Source of the DNA: Siphlonurus alternatus | Lineage: Eukaryota > Arthropoda > Insecta > Ephemeroptera > Siphlonuridae | Reading direction: 5' to 3' | DNA: 64,000 nt | Assembly: GCA_949825025.1 (NCBI GenBank) | Contig: OX463784.1 | Span: 20,330,761 to 20,394,760 of the forward strand | Shown: in pieces, positions 24,044 to 38,740 of the stretch | Numbering within the stretch: position 1 is the stretch's first letter | How the letters are laid out: each line of letters opens with the position of its first letter | Position numbers and translations under genes: made by a program | Notes under the pieces: model-generated | The model's input: the letters and a program-made list of their open reading frames with translations, nothing else | Told to the model about the DNA's origin: nothing | Databases searched by the model: none

Positions 24044-26682
24044 CTGTAACATAAGAATAACAAATTGTTACTTACACTGAAAAAAATTAACACTTACACT
24101 TTTGTGTGAAAATATAATCGTAATAAAATAATAAGCATGAAAATATAAAATGACGATGTACATTATACAAATGGGACTGTGAGATGCAGAACAAACTAAA
24201 GTTTGCAATAAAGGTGAATTTCTACGTAAAGAGATTAGGAAAGTAGCTCTTATTGAGTCTTTTTTTAAACTGGACGGTTTCAGTTACTTTATAACATTAA
24301 ATATGTATTTTCATTTTTGTATATGGGTCTAAAATAATTATTGTATTTAAGATATTACATTATTATGCATAGAGTACAATAAATTTATTAAATTATCGAA
24401 ACAAGTGTATCAGCTAAATTATACAGCTAGAATAAATTAAACGTTTGTTTTATATTGTACTTATGGGGAGTTCATACTGGCACGCGAATTTGTAAAATAT
24501 TAACTTCAAAACATACTTATTATTGCATAAATGTTTTAAATTTTAGGTACAACAGTAATAAAATATTTCACGCACTAATTTAACATTTTTCTCTACAGCT
24601 ATTATTTTAAAAAATATATTAAGAAACAGGTTTATTAAAAAAAATGCTAAATTCTATTAAATAGAAAATGTATTATATTTCATTGTAATAATTATTTATA
24701 TAACTGTTACAACTATAAATATGTGTCGACAGGTAAGAACAGGTTGTATATTTTGGCAATGTAAGAATAATTATTAGTCATATCTTGCGGTCATTTTTTA
24801 ATTAACATAGTACCATAATTGCATGCTGTAATGGCGCAATATAATAATTTATAAGTACGTGCTAAGAGCATAATAAAGTACAAAAAATAAATAAGAGTTC
24901 TGTAAAAAATTATAATAGGTATGTATATAACACCAAAATAAGTATTGGGAGAACAAAATCATGAAATTTAAAAATGTTGAAATTCATATTGTAATTTTTA
25001 TAAAATATATTTTTTTACCAATTCATATAGTACAGTACAAAATAAAGTGAAAATATTAAACAATTTATTATGTATAATATATCTTGAAATCCCTTTAGGG
25101 CAATTTAGTCATTATTATTTCAATATTACATATACATAAAATTAATTAGTATTTTTTTTTTTTCACTTAATATGACATCATATGAGGATATTGTTTCTAA
25201 TGACGACGCTATTTAAACTGCGTGTATATTGATTGGTTATCTGGTAATCTTTAACCTGAAAGGCCAAGATGATTGCACAATCTTGAAACAGTGAAAGTGA
25301 TTTTAAATCTGGTATGTTGTACTTGAAGTATGTACTGACGTTATATTAAAAGAACCTTGAGACAATTTCATCAAACGGACCTCTCACTATATATAATAAT
25401 GATATATTATATTGTGTATTGTATATAAAACGTGGAATAATAATTAATTATTAATGTACTACAATGTTGTATATTCCATTCCTTCATTTTATTACTACGG
25501 TATTCTGTTAATATTTCATTTAATAAGTAATTAAAGTTTATTATGAATTCCAGATATATTTAATATATTGCTGTCATAAAATCATATGTATTTTAGAAAA
25601 AAAAATGTTTAAACGGGTCACCATTATTTAAACAATGTTGTTAAAAAGTTTTATTTTTGTTTAATTTTACTGTTAGTGAAAATGTTAGAGGGAAAATGTT
25701 CAAATTTTAAAATTACTATTTAAAGTCATTTTATTTATTTATTATATTTATTCAAAAAACAGACTACAGGTTAGGTAATCCGATTAAAGTAGATGGAACA
25801 TTACAAATTCTTTCGATAACTACACCTGAAATTTTTACCACTTATCCCTCTTGGGCCAATTAGAATTATCAAATAAAATTCATGGGGGGTAACGCAATAA
25901 TATTTTGAGATAATCAAGCTTTTTCTCCCCATTTGATTACATGTAAAACTGATATTTTTCGTGGAATTTTTGCAGAAAAGTACTCATAGCTCGAAATACT
26001 GTTCAAGTTTTATATATTTTTCTTTCGGAATGTATTAGTAAAAACTCTAAGCTTTGTATTTCAAACTACCGCTATAGTACCAACCGAATATTATTTTTTG
26101 CTAATCAACTTTGAAGATGACAATCTGAGAGAAGCCCATGATGAACTTGGACTTCACGGCATCCATCTTGAAAATGTACAATTTTTTTTAAAAAATTACT
26201 ACGCAATGAAAAAAAATTAAATGAGAAAACTGAGGTGACAGTTCTCTTCTAAATTTAATTTACTTATTTGTCAAATATAAATCAACATTTTTCAAATAAG
26301 TTGTAATGCTTGAAAGGTGAAGTTAAAAAATTTGTCTGCTATGCAGGTTGCATAATTTACAAATTACCCGAACAGCTGATTTGTCATCTACTTTAAAAGA
26401 TCGAAAAAATAGTTTTTTTTTTATCATACATATTATACTTGTTTTTTTACTTTATAGAGAACAATACCAAAGTATCTGATAAGTAGATAATTATGTATTG
26501 CTTAAATTTTATTAATTTTAAAATAAGTAATTTATCCTAATTATTTTAAAAATTCAAAATTATGAATGCTTCTCATGGGAGTTTCCTTCTAAAACTTCTT
26601 TATTCTCTAAAATTTGTATGACCGATCGTGTTCATCCTGTAAAAAACTCTTTTGTAACCAAACATAATGATGCTCTCTGATG

Positions 26683-27037
26683 TTAAGGGTAAGGTAACGC
26701 CACCAATGTTAAAAAAAATCCCTCTCACAAAAATTCTGAAAAAAATTTAAAATGTTCTCCTCTACACCCCCTATCAGTAGCTAAAATATCAGGTATACAA
26801 ATACGATCTAGTTTTTGAGTTATGAATTTTTAAAGTTGACCAATTTAACATGGGAGTTTCATTTCTCCATGTTAAAGTAGTCAACTTTAAAAATTTATAA
26901 CTCAAAAACTAGATCGTATTTGTATACCTGATATTTTAGGTACTGATAGGGGGTATGGAGGAGAACATTTTAAATTTTTTTCAGAATTTTTGTGAGAGGG
27001 ATTTTTTTTAACATTGGTGGCGTTACCTTACCCTTAA
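26683..27037. mobile_element. Foldback MITE with TTAA ends (GGGTAAGGTAAC type)
   Basis: Arms of about 165 bp are inverted copies around a short centre at 26850-26870. Ends read TTAA then GGGTAAGGTAACGCC, with the mirror image on the right ending CCC TTAA. No coding capacity. The terminal GGGTAAG(G/A)TAAC is shared with the element at 36259-36652 although the arms differ. Confidence 0.88.
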
Positions 27038-30000
27038 AGGGCTTAATTTAATTATAAAATTGAAAAATCTAGAGTAAAGAATTTATATTTACAAATGGCC
27101 CTTAAAGTAACAAAAAAATTCTGCTAAATAGGTATACCAAGCATCAATATTTAAATAATTAGTACACGAAATACAAATAAATCAATAAATTATATCGTGA
27201 TATATTAATGAACATAAATGTTTTTTATAAACTTTAAATAATTCTAGTTATATTACGGTGAAGTAAAAAAAGTAAGTAATAAAATCGTGTACATCCAATA
27301 TAAAATATCATATTAAGACATAATAAAGCCACGTACTCTGTATATATACACGAATATAATTTAGTATAAAAGCTTAACCTTTTTATAACCTTTTAAAACA
27401 TTATAAAAAAATATATATTCTCGAACAATATGAAGAAATGGACAATTTACTAACACACCTTATTTACATATATAAAAATATTATTAAATAAATATATAAA
27501 CATTGCACCTTATTGTCAAGAAAGGTATTTTTCAACATTTTTATTATATATTTTGAAAGTATGATTATACATGGTACCAATAAAACATATCTTTTAAGCA
27601 TCATGTGTGGTAAATGAATATAAAAAAAAATGCATGTAAAAAGTCAATTAATTAATAAAATATATTTAAGAAAAGACCACCAAGTATTATTTTATAATAT
27701 CTTCTTTAAGAAATTTATTAGGATGTAATCTAAGTATAAATTTTTACATAATTTACATGTGTAACTGTTAATTTTGTGTTTTCTCAAGATATCTAAAGTA
27801 ATAAATATGTTATAATTTTGTTTACAACTTTATTAACATAATTTTTATATTTTTAGCTTAAATTAAATTTTGCAATCAAAAATTAAGAAATTAAATTTTA
27901 TATCCTAATGTTGTGAATATGTACAGTCAGCAATATTAGCGATTTCTAGATTAACTTTCTATATTATGTTAAAATACTTACATGTTAAGAAATTTTATCA
28001 TATTTTAAAGATTATAATGTAATAATTCGTTTCTATATATTAATACTGCCCAGTAAATATTTGCTGACCATCTAAATAGTACTTAATATAATTTGTATTT
28101 ATTTTGATACTATAATAACTATAAAAAATATCTTACTCACTTGTCAGTAATTATTTATTTGTATAAATATTATTAGTAATTTTATAGCATAAATATTTTG
28201 AATGATTAAATTATCAAATTCAATTACAAATGTGTTCATGTAGGCATCATGTCATCAAATTCACCACGTTAAGTGAAATTGAGCTAAACTGACACTAATC
28301 GCGAAGAAAAATATAGCAAGAAACCTGGTTATCTTCGTGAATCGAAAACAATTTAGTTCCATATATATTGAATATAAAACAAAGTACTCCAGTTCACCAT
28401 ATGTTGCAATCAAGAAGTTTAGTGAGAAATTTTGATAATATCGAGGTGAAATTTTGGACATGACCAACAATTAACAATCTTATAGAAAGGTAAAGATGAT
28501 CTATAGTACTAATAGAGCGGTGAGAAATGAAACGCATCATTGAATATACCTTTTAATTTTCTCCTTATTACTTTATGAACTTGATATTGTATTAAAAAAA
28601 AAAGCTTTCTTTTTTGTTTTATTTATAAAATACTCTATTTATTATACATTAATGATACGCATTAAGTTAATTAATGGCATCCATTAGTTGTATTTAACCT
28701 ATTATTGTGGTTATTCTAAAGATTTGATTGTAGAGTTAAAATATATATTATCTTTCATGTGTATTATTATAGAGAAAACTGGGTGGACATAATAATGATG
28801 CTTTATGATAGTACTTTCAAAAGTTTTACCGTAATTTTATTTGAATGTTTACCTTCTGTTATAAGTAGTGTTGTAAATTACTAATATGAAGTTCAATTGC
28901 AAGCCAGTGTTTTATTTTTAGATATTTCAAAGAATGTACTTCATATTGTAATAAAATATAAATTATTTTTTAGTATTTTTCATTAATAATTAAATTATTT
29001 ATAATTTTTTTTTGTTTATATATATATATATATATATATATTAAATATTTATAATTATCAAACATTTTAGTTTATTGATTTAATTTATTATTCTACGGTA
29101 GTCTAATATATTTCTTTAAATTTTACTTTTATTATTTTATTTATTTGATTTCCAGCCCCATCAGCAATTGATATTGTACCTAAAAGTACACATTTCAATC
29201 AAATTACTTACTAATATAAATTAGTGGTTTCAACAAAATAATAATTATAATCAATGTTACGTTTCAAATATTGATTTACAATATTTACATGATAAATATG
29301 CTTAAAATTGACAAGTTGTACTGATTTTATTTCAGTTAAAATAAAATGCAACCTGTTAATTAACGAAATGTTCAAGTAACATCTTTTGTCTTAAAATCAC
29401 CGTATGAACTTCCTCTTAAACAAATATTACCTGTCAATATTACAACGTAAAGTTCAATGACATTAACCTTTTACCTTACTTGGCATCAATGCTAAATGTT
29501 TCCGCCCAGTGTTATCCTGAGTATGCTAATACAACAAGTGTCACAGCATGCTGTCATTAATTAGCCATAAGATGTCACCACATGTTTTTGGTTAATACCA
29601 GAATTAACTGGATTGTAAAATTTCTTAACTGCAATTTTCAGAATTTTAAATTTTAAAAGGATTTCAAAATTTAATGAAAAAAGCTGAGAAAAAATTGTGC
29701 TGGTGTTAATGTGAAGTTTATGATAATTTTATTTTATTATCTCTTTCATGGGCCTATCATACATATAATATTATATATATTACAATACAAGTCAAGAAGT
29801 AAAGAATTATAAGCCCATGGGGCAAATGAAAAAGATTGCTGTTTATATAAATACACTATTTTTTTTTTTTTTTTTTATCTCAAATTGCAACACTGAAATA
29901 CGAACAGTAAAGCCAGACACCTCACACTTCCCGCGGTTACCTTCGGAGGGAATATTAGATCTGATGGTAAACTCAAAATTCTAGGTTTTTGGCGCTCGTT

Positions 30001-30072
30001 ATACAACTGACCATAAAGTCAATCAGGTACAGAAAGTTTAGAACACACCTTATATATCCTCTGGATGTATAC

Positions 30073-30217
30073 TCTAGTTCACATTTAACTTGGTTTTCGT
30101 CATCGTGTTTGTAACGTCTTCAGTCATTGGTGAGTTGTTTGTAACGAAGAATTTTACTGGTCGAGCCGAAGGACACCCGAGCGTTTCCGACGAAAAACAA
30201 GTTAAATATGAACCTTA
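30073..30217. repeat. Foldback repeat, diverged
   Basis: TTCACATTTAACTTGGTTTTCGTC on the left is mirrored by GACGAAAAACAAGTTAAATATGAA on the right. Pairing continues outwards less well. The centre has the direct repeat GTTTGTAACG. No coding capacity. Confidence 0.6.
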
Positions 30218-31155
30218 ATAAAGCTGGAGGTGTAGGTTATTTGTAATTGATTTCCTTATGCACCTGATCAAAAGGTTGGTCTGGTATACGCGTAGAAAGT
30301 ACACACTCCATTCAAAAATAAATGTCTGGTCCGGCTATAAAATTCTAGCTGGTTTGGAACTTTTTATTTGGAAGTGTACACATTCGTACTAATCAGACCT
30401 AATATCCGCTACAGAAGTAGCTAAAAACTGTATAGTTTTCTGATCTTTCTATTCCTATTTTACCGTTCACGTTATAGAAAATGTGGAAATCCTGTGTTAT
30501 TTCCACTGCGAAACCCTCTGTTTACGAACTGACGTATAATATAAATGTGACTATATTTTGCAGTGACGTCACGTGGAAACGACCTTGACAGAGGGCCCGG
30601 TGACCCACTGGTGCTAAAAACGGGATTTTAATTTTCTCCGTCTCGTGCCACGAGGTCGCTGAAGAATTAACGGAGCTTTGTGGTTCATACAAAATATAGA
30701 TTTTTAATAATATTTGACAACCTTGCATACAATTTAACCTTGATTACGCATATATATGTTTAGCCTTGTATGTAGTCGAATATAAATATGTAATAATACA
30801 TTTTTTTTTTAAATTAATTTATATTTTAAAATTATTTTTTAATAAATTTAAAATACATTATAGTAAAAAATTTGGTAAGTGCTATATATATAATACGTCA
30901 ATATCAGATCAACATTAATTAATGTAAAATAGTATTTAGTAATTTGCAAGTTCCACGATTTTTTACAAATTTTAACAAATTATACTAGGAGGTAACAAAG
31001 CGTGCATATTAACGAAAATTTGTTAAGAAATTCGAAATTAACGATATTATTAAATAAGCATTAAATTTTCTCAACTTTTTGCAATTGCACTGCATACAAA
31101 TAACGATTAAGTCGTTGATTCTAATGTAGTAAGTTGAGTCCCTTAATTAATTAAT

Positions 31156-31548
31156 ATGATTTCTGCTTCTTCGAGTATAACAACTCCATTTGAACAACCT
31201 TTGTCTTCCACACTTCCACTTGTAGAATTTCAATTTGAATTTCAAATTATCAATTTTTCTATTAATTTCCCTTTTCACGAAACTACAAATTCAAGTATCA
31301 GTTATATTGCAATAACTGTCATCTATGCTACATTTAACAATCTAAGCCCACAGCAACTTTCTGTTGACTTGACAGTTACACACATGCTCACTCGCCGCTC
31401 CTATTCAGTTAATTTCCATATCAGTTCGTCGCTCTCATATTTCACTTCTAGTAGAGCGAAATTTACTTCCTTGAATCTACAACCAAGCTGCTTTCTTGCT
31501 ACTCTCTCACTTCCAGGTCTGGATTTCTACATCATGCTATACGTTTAA
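31156..31548 (+). CDS. Unrecognised 130-codon ORF
   Basis: An open frame long for such AT-rich DNA, rich in Ser, Thr, Phe and Leu, with no motif or domain I recognise. There is no splice or promoter context, and it would lie inside the peroxidase intron. It may be a chance frame or a transposon remnant; I give it little weight. Confidence 0.12.
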   Translation: MISASSSITTPFEQPLSSTLPLVEFQFEFQIINFSINFPFHETTNSSISYIAITVIYATFNNLSPQQLSVDLTVTHMLTRRSYSVNFHISSSLSYFTSSRAKFTSLNLQPSCFLATLSLPGLDFYIMLYV

Positions 31549-32030
31549 TACTTTATTTTAAACGCTTTAAAAAAAGTTTTGGTAAATCAGCAGAAGTATA
31601 TTCAGTAAATTAATTTTTTAGCAACAAATTACCTGAAAGTATTGGTTTAACATAGAGCTTTCATATGTTGACAATTACAAATAATGTATTATTTTTATTT
31701 TGTCTGCTTATTTGTTGACTCGCTATTGAATATTTTGACTTGATCAAAGTTTGTGTGCATCAAAATATTAAAAATAAAATAATATTGTTCCAGCAAAGTT
31801 TAGTGATAATTAGAAAAATATCTATATTTACATTTTTAATTTAATTAAATTTTTAATTATTTATTTTAATATCTGAATGTTTTTTTTTTTTTAATCTTAT
31901 ATAATTTCATATCTTTTACGTGATCATAAGCAACTTCCCCATCAGGGTTGTTGAAATATAAAGTTATGCTATAACATGTTAACCCTATTTGATTTTGTCG
32001 TAAATTACGAAAATTTTTAAGTGAGATTAA

Positions 32031-32189
32031 TTGAAGTCTGTTCGTAAACCCTGCTCGGTATACTCTGAGCAAGTTTACGAACAAAAATCGTAACGTCATC
32101 TGCACTGCACTCCTTACCCTACCCTCTGAGCTGGTGTAAGAAAGTGGGGGCAAGGTGTGCACCGAGCAGGGTTTACGAACAGACCTTAA
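32031..32189. mobile_element. Short MITE with ~24-bp TIRs and TTAA/TTGA ends
   Basis: The left terminal repeat AGTCTGTTCGTAAACCCTG and the right end, ending GGTTTACGAACAGACC, are near-perfect inverted copies. TTAA on the right and TTGA on the left look like a target duplication with one substitution. The minus-strand frame crossing it is not a gene. Confidence 0.8.
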
Positions 32190-32819
32190 TATAAATTCTC
32201 TTTTGCAGAATCTTATAATGAAAAAGAGGCTATTGTTTATGCATCACAAATATATTATGAGTATTATGACAAATCTAAAACGTCTTTTATCCTTTGGCGC
32301 AGAAGAATAATTATCCACAAATCATTTAAGATTCCTAAAAAAAGTAACATTTTGCAAAATTTAATAAAGTAATGATGGACAACCAGGAAATCTAGAAACC
32401 AGCTAGTATATAACCTTTTCTTTCCGGGTGGATGATTTGATTGAATATTGATATAATTATATCTGAAGAAATCTTTATTACTTAATTGACATAATAAATT
32501 AGAGATGGACAGCCTGAAGGTTATACTGTCGTTATATATGCATGTTTTTATATTTTTAACTTTTAATTATTAGACAAAATTATGTTCATCATCGTACTAT
32601 TTCAAATTAGTCAACACTATTTTTTTTTTTAAATAATATTTTAATAGTTTTTAAAACAAAGATATAAATAATCAATTTTTTATAATTATGTTCAAGCATT
32701 ATACTGTACATCATCATTGACTTTATTGCTCTAGTATATTACAGGTCATGTTGAAATAATTATAATATCAGAGAAAACCATATTTTCCCTGATAATATAG
32801 TATTTAATATATTTTATTC

Positions 32820-33121
32820 AAATGGAGTACCGACCTCAAAAAATTTTATTGCAGAAATGGATAGAAGGTGCAAAAATATGCTACTCTGAATTTTTTCAGA
32901 TTTTTCTGAGACCGGGAAGTATTTTTAAAAAATTATTGAAAGTGCCGCCTCTCTTAATAAAAGATAGGACCCAAAAGGGACGTGGATTCGAACCCCACCT
33001 CGCCAAAACTTTTTAGCAATACTACCCGGTCCCTAAAAAATCTGAAAAAAAATCAGAGTGGCATATTTTTGCATCCTCTATCCATTTCTGCAATAAAAAA
33101 ATTTGAGGTCGGTACTCCATT
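32820..33121. repeat. Foldback element, family A copy 2
   Basis: Same termini (ATGGAGTACCGACCTCAAAA) and inner arms as the copy at 1163-1485, and the same B-box-like GGATTCGAACC at 32984-32994. It is followed directly by the repeat segment also seen at 13427. Confidence 0.87.
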
Positions 33122-35133
33122 CAAATTTTTATTTTGATCATAGGCTGTACAGCATGGATCATACTAAATACTTAGTGTTATGCCAAACGTATATTCATTG
33201 ACTGATTCTATTATCCAATATTTTATCATATTGTTAGATACGTAGTAAAAAAATATTATAAATCAAATAACAAATGAAAAAACTGTACATGATAAATTTA
33301 AATATGAAATACATTTTTAAATTTTAAAGAAAAATGTAATAAAAAAACACTTTCATCTTGGCTGTCAAATGGCTATAATATTTTCAATAGACATGTAAGT
33401 ACATGTAGACAATGCAGTAACATTTGTTGTTCCAGATTTACAAAATGGTCGTGTTTGACTCAAGATTTGTTTAGTTGATATGCCAGTCATGATCGAACCG
33501 AACCCACCTTGCAATTTCACATCACGCGGCTTTCTTTCAAATTCCTCCGCTCTCTGACGTATTTTCGGTTGGCAATTTATTTCTTAGCATATGAAATCAT
33601 CTTATAGCATCTTATATCTTACAGTAAAGCAAAGGTTTATGCAACCATTAGTAAAGTACATGAACGGTGCTTTTTTTACCAAAAACTCATTTACAATTTA
33701 TTTTTTTATGAATTTTGGATAAAAAATAAAATATAATGATTATTTTTATCATTAATTTACAATTTTTACTAATAGTACTTTTTTAAAATTTATACTATTT
33801 TAGTGAAATAAAAATATTTTATTAATTTCTTGATCAATCATGCATTAATTTAAAGGTCTCATCGGACACACCCTAGATAAAGGAAGTCTAAATAAACAAA
33901 ATCAATAAAAAAAAATGAATATGATTGAAATATAATTCCCTCTCACTTTAACAATGAGTACCACAGACAAAATTTGATTGACGTGTGTAGTTCCTCCTTA
34001 GGCAAGGTAACAAGGGTGTGGTATTGCCAGGAAGTGTAATGATGTAATCACCTTGGAGTATACTGCTTGCAAGGACTGGAGGGTGAATGTCAAAATTGTT
34101 TCATCTCGTCACGACTTTTCGATCCCTCAAGCTACGTCTGGCTCTTTTAAACCTTGAATATTTGTACTACAAAAATTACAGGATATTAATTACATAGATG
34201 TTTTTATAATATCTGTTACTAACAGTTATTAATGAGTTTTATTTACAATGCAATTTCACCTTGGATTTTATTATTGTTTATTTTATACAGTACAAATAGC
34301 GGATTAGTTAACTTTTCATCAAAATTGATCAATTTTAGCTTATATATTTTCATGTGAGGGTGATTTAACTTAATTACTCTATCATAAATATTATTGCAAA
34401 GTATTCTTCGTGGTAAAATTTCGATGCATATTATATGTAAAGTTTTTTGTATTAAAAATTTAAAATAATAAATAAGCATTGTTTATACGAGGAAACAAAA
34501 TTAACATTAATTTATTTTAGTGTATACTTTGAACTAACGCTTAAAATTTGTGAACGAAAACATGGAATGCAGTATGATACCACAGACATGTAGCTATTTT
34601 TCATAATTTTTATTGCAAATCATATCCTTATATAATTTATAAATTAATAAGATCTGTATAATACAAGGTATTATACAATAAACAAATTAATGAAGATTGA
34701 AGATTTTAAAATAATTGTAAATCTGAAGCAACATTATCTATCATGATATACAGTATTATGAAATTACAAAACCACACTCATAGAGATAGTAATTGTATAA
34801 CAATTTATGAAAACCTAGATTTATAAAATAAAAATATAAAAATTAATTAATAATTTAATAACAAAAAAATTCTTATAAAATCCTTGACATCGATTATGGT
34901 TAATTTCCTAACAAGTTCTATTACAGTACAAACAAAAGATGTTATCAACAAAGGAATTGCTTTCTGCTTTTTCAGACATAATCTAGAATATGCAGTAAGA
35001 ACCTTGAACTGTAGGTCAACAAAATTGTATAACTTTCTTATATGTGGGAGTGTTACATGTTTCATATTATCGATACAATAAAAAAATGATTAATTTGTTT
35101 CATTATTTCATTGATCTTTTAATGAGTTGATAT

Positions 35134-35295
35134 TTAAAGCCGGTATTACACGATACAATTTTTTTGATTATTGTATACAATTTTTCCTTACAAGAAAATT
35201 TAATCTCCATTTGTTTGTATTGAGAGGAAATTTTCTTGCAAGAAAAAATTGTATACAATTATCAGAAAAATTGTATTGTGTAATATAGACTTTAA
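35134..35295. mobile_element. TTAA foldback, CCGGTATTACACG family copy 1
   Basis: A 162-bp palindromic element: TTAA then AGCCGGTATTACACGATAC, arms containing ATTGTATACAATTTTTCCTT and a centre near CTCCATTTGTTTG, with a slightly decayed right end (TAATATAGACT TTAA). Other copies are at 50278-50417 and 53820-53981. Confidence 0.88.
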
Positions 35296-36258
35296 GATCT
35301 TACTCATATGAGACTTTTAAAAGAACTTTCCAAATACAATTTATATGAACAGATTAAATATTCTCATTTGAGGTATTGTATATTTTATTTTTTATTGTGC
35401 TGTGAGTGGTTCAAAATTGTTTCAAAACCTTGTTAGAAAATTGAGACGATGCAACATTTTATTTTATGACAATGTACTTCAACAGTTATTTTATTGTTTT
35501 TATTAAAATATAATTAATCACTTTTGAATACCTCAGTATAAATAACATAAATACGTATTGAAAAATAATAAAGGAGAAAAATACATAAGAAAAGAAATCA
35601 AATTTATAAATAATAATAATAATAATATAATTTTATTAAAATAAAATCAAAATGTAATAAGTTCTAATAAAATATTAATTTTTTACACGTTTTTATTTTT
35701 TTATCAAGTATTAAAATATTCACAATCATATTCGTTGTCAATAATATAATATAATATATATTTAAAATAGTATTATAATATATTCTTTTATAAGAAATAA
35801 AAAGATTATTTTACTATAGATTTTTTTTTTTTTTTAAAACCTTGAACTCTATAATAATAATTTTCCATTCCTTTCCATCCTATTGAAGCATAACAGAGCT
35901 TCACATTGCACAGCTGAGTAGATTCATTCATAATATTGACTCCGACCTTGCAGCAGTAACTACTACTTTCTATATTATATGCAGACAAGACAAGGTGTTA
36001 ATATACCATCGTGTCCGGGAGACTTCGAAACCTACTTAGTTCCGCCTCAAGTCAATCATCGTCGTTGATAATATTTACCACAAGTTTAAAGGAGAAATCA
36101 ACGTTATTTCCAATATTTTAACCATTAGGACAGGAAAATTATTATGTTGGGTAAAAATAGTACGAAACTGAAATTTGGTACACAAGTGTCAGGATAGTAT
36201 ACACGAATCCCCCTCAAAAAAGTTCCCTAAAATCCCTTTTATATTAGGAGTTAATTAA

Positions 36259-36652
36259 GTAAGGGTAAGATAACACGAACAATCGATTGTTGTAGTCCCA
36301 TTTGATTAACATGTAAACCTTAGCAACCTCATAATGATTCTGAATTATTTTTTAGAGACAGTTCTTGGCACCAAAAAAAATATGGAAAAAATTTCAAAAC
36401 AATCGGACGATCCAATTTTTTTAAATTAATTTCTTAATTTAGGTCTCCATGGGAAAGCCCTATACTGAAAATTTAAAAAATTCATTTAACAAAATTGGAT
36501 CTTCCGATTGTTTTGAAATTTTTTCCACATTTTTTTGGTGCTAAGAACTGTCTCTCAAAAAAAAATTCAGAATTATTATGAGGTTGTTAAGGTTTACATG
36601 TTAATCAAATGGGACTACCAACAATCGATTGTTCGTGTTACCTTACCCTTAA
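36259..36652. mobile_element. Foldback MITE with TTAA-like ends (GGGTAAGGTAAC type, 2nd)
   Basis: About 390 bp; left end GTAA GGGTAAGATAACACG, right end its near mirror followed by CCC TTAA. Long inverted arms include CAATCGATTGTT, itself palindromic, and CCCATTTGATTAACATG. No coding capacity. Confidence 0.87.
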
Positions 36653-37694
36653 TGATCACTTAAAATAAATTTTATTTCGATATAAATACATTAATATAAA
36701 ACCAGATAAAATAAATATGTTTCCATGGTTAGAGAGGTTCAACATTATATGTCATTTTTATCAAGAATGTTATAGAATAATTAAATGCTTGTGATTTCTA
36801 TTAATTATTGAGAATCTAATTTTGACATAAGTAACTGTATTTCATGACTTATATTTCAACTGAAAACAATTGAAGATTGAATATTATTTGTCAATTGGAC
36901 TTCACAGGATATCAGTTGTTAATTTATTATATTTAATTAAGTCAATTTTTTAATAATTTATTGAAATTGATTACAACAATCATCAATTTCCTTTATTATT
37001 AAATGAATAAAAATTAAATATTAAATTAAAATTAATAAAAAATGTAACATAAATTTGATTTAAAAAAAATACAAGGTACATACTAAAACATCAATCATTC
37101 AAGTATTGATAAATAAGTTAATATAAAATCATGTGCTCTACATAATGGTATAAATTATGCAGTTAAAATGCAACATTATCATTTGCATTGGGCGCGGTCA
37201 CATTTCATGCACATGCACCTTTAACTTCACAATCAATGGAGAAAGTTGCAATAAATAACAGCAGCTGTAGTGATCCAATTATTCTAGTTTCCATCTAAAT
37301 CTGGGAGTTGCATGCTTTAGTAATATTTCTATCAGCCTTGTTAAATTCTATTATAATTGGTTCTATCCTTTATATTAACTGTATCCTATACTGTTTATTT
37401 TATAATTGGTGTAATAGTTTTATTATGAAAGTTCTTTTACTTTAATTTCTTACTCTGAATGGTTTTTAAACTTATTTTAAAATAATTAAAATGGTGATTA
37501 TTTAATTACGAAGCTATATAAAAAAAATTACGATCACGACAATTATTTTTACATTAATTTATTTTTTTACATTGGCAATAGAAAAGAATGTTAATTCAAT
37601 TTTATGTTGTTTTAAATTTATCAAATACTTAATTGCAGTATGTTTATATTATAATTTACTAAAATAATACAATAATCATTTAGTCAGCACAAAC

Positions 37695-37901
37695 TTAAGG
37701 CGGGTCGTACAAAGCTTCGTATTTATGCGATCGTACGCATGTAACGGTACTTTTCCCATTTAGAACCGGTTTTAAGTTTCTTATCATACGAAGGCATACG
37801 ATACGAAACTGTGTTCGCTGCTACACCTGATCGCATAGGTTCTTACTTTTTATAAATCATAAGCTGTGAAATCTTGCGATCCAGTGTGAGACAGGCCTTA
37901 C
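37695..37901. repeat. Possible degenerate TTAA element
   Basis: The left end TTAAGGCGGGTCGTAC and right end GTGAGACAGGCCTTAC are loosely inverted, with TTAA and TTAC at the borders. The interior is GC-richer than its surroundings, with TACGATACGAA-type short repeats. It is too diverged to be sure. Confidence 0.35.
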
Positions 37902-38740
37902 CCTTGCTCTGTTTATCGGTGCATAAATAATAACTATAAATATAATAAATAATATTTATAATTCTCTCAAAATTATAAATATGATTTTCTTTGCCTTTAA
38001 ACTGCTGAGGTATAAAATATTTTGCTGCATATAATAATCTCATCACAGTCATGCATTTTTTACGATGAAAGACAAATATTATTTTTTTGCTTGAGGATAC
38101 ATACAGTATTGAGTATGTTCAAAAATGGAAATAAACAATTCATATATATAAGGTCGTTATTTCTTTACGAAAAATAGAAACTTGACCTTTAGTGAAAATG
38201 GGATACTTGTCACGTATATTATATATTCACATAAAACTGTATTGCAGTTGAAAAAGTTTCAATTGGGTAATGTTTTTGTGTTTTTATAAGTACACACCTT
38301 TTTCATCTTAACTGTACGTGCATAACATGTACAAATAAACTCTAATACGTTAACCTTTTTTGTATTGTTTTAAAATAATATATATACTAAAATTGAGTAC
38401 TACTTATATTTAGTTTCACTTTTTGCCAGACAAAAATGTCAAATTATAATATTCAAGTTATACTGAGACGTTTTATGGGTGTGTTACCGCGTATTACGTA
38501 ATATAATACAAATATTTGAACGACACAAATTTGGTCAAATTACACTATAAAATTTTAAACGTTGTGCAACATGTCTTTAATATTTCGTCAAACCGGAATA
38601 GCGACAACGGGGGGAACTTGTTTTCATATTATGAAACGTAGCATGGACAACCTGCATGATATTTGTTGTTGCATATTTGAACACGAGTTATGAATGCTCC
38701 ATTTTCTCCTATTTTGTTGACCCTTACTACCTTGTAAAAT

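Noticed and set aside
24091..24093. ATG in frame with exon 1 through the acceptor
   Set aside because: Kept only as an alternative start: a good acceptor (TTATGTTACAG) separates it from the exon, and the resulting N-terminus has an odd double hydrophobic stretch.
25770..26400. Possible inverted pair around AAAGTAGATG
   Set aside because: The match extends for only about 10-15 bases with no flanking similarity; likely chance in AT-rich DNA.
29930..30070. Possible promoter with TATATAA and a CGAAG|GTAACC donor on the minus strand
   Set aside because: The frame that would fit exon 1 has a TAA and no ATG, so it could only be a non-coding exon. The patch also overlaps or adjoins a foldback repeat.
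30522..30728. 68-codon minus-strand frame in a GC-richer patch
   Set aside because: No family resemblance, no fitting splice sites in phase.
31866..32162. 98-codon minus-strand frame
   Set aside because: Mostly made of a short inverted-repeat element (32031-32189).
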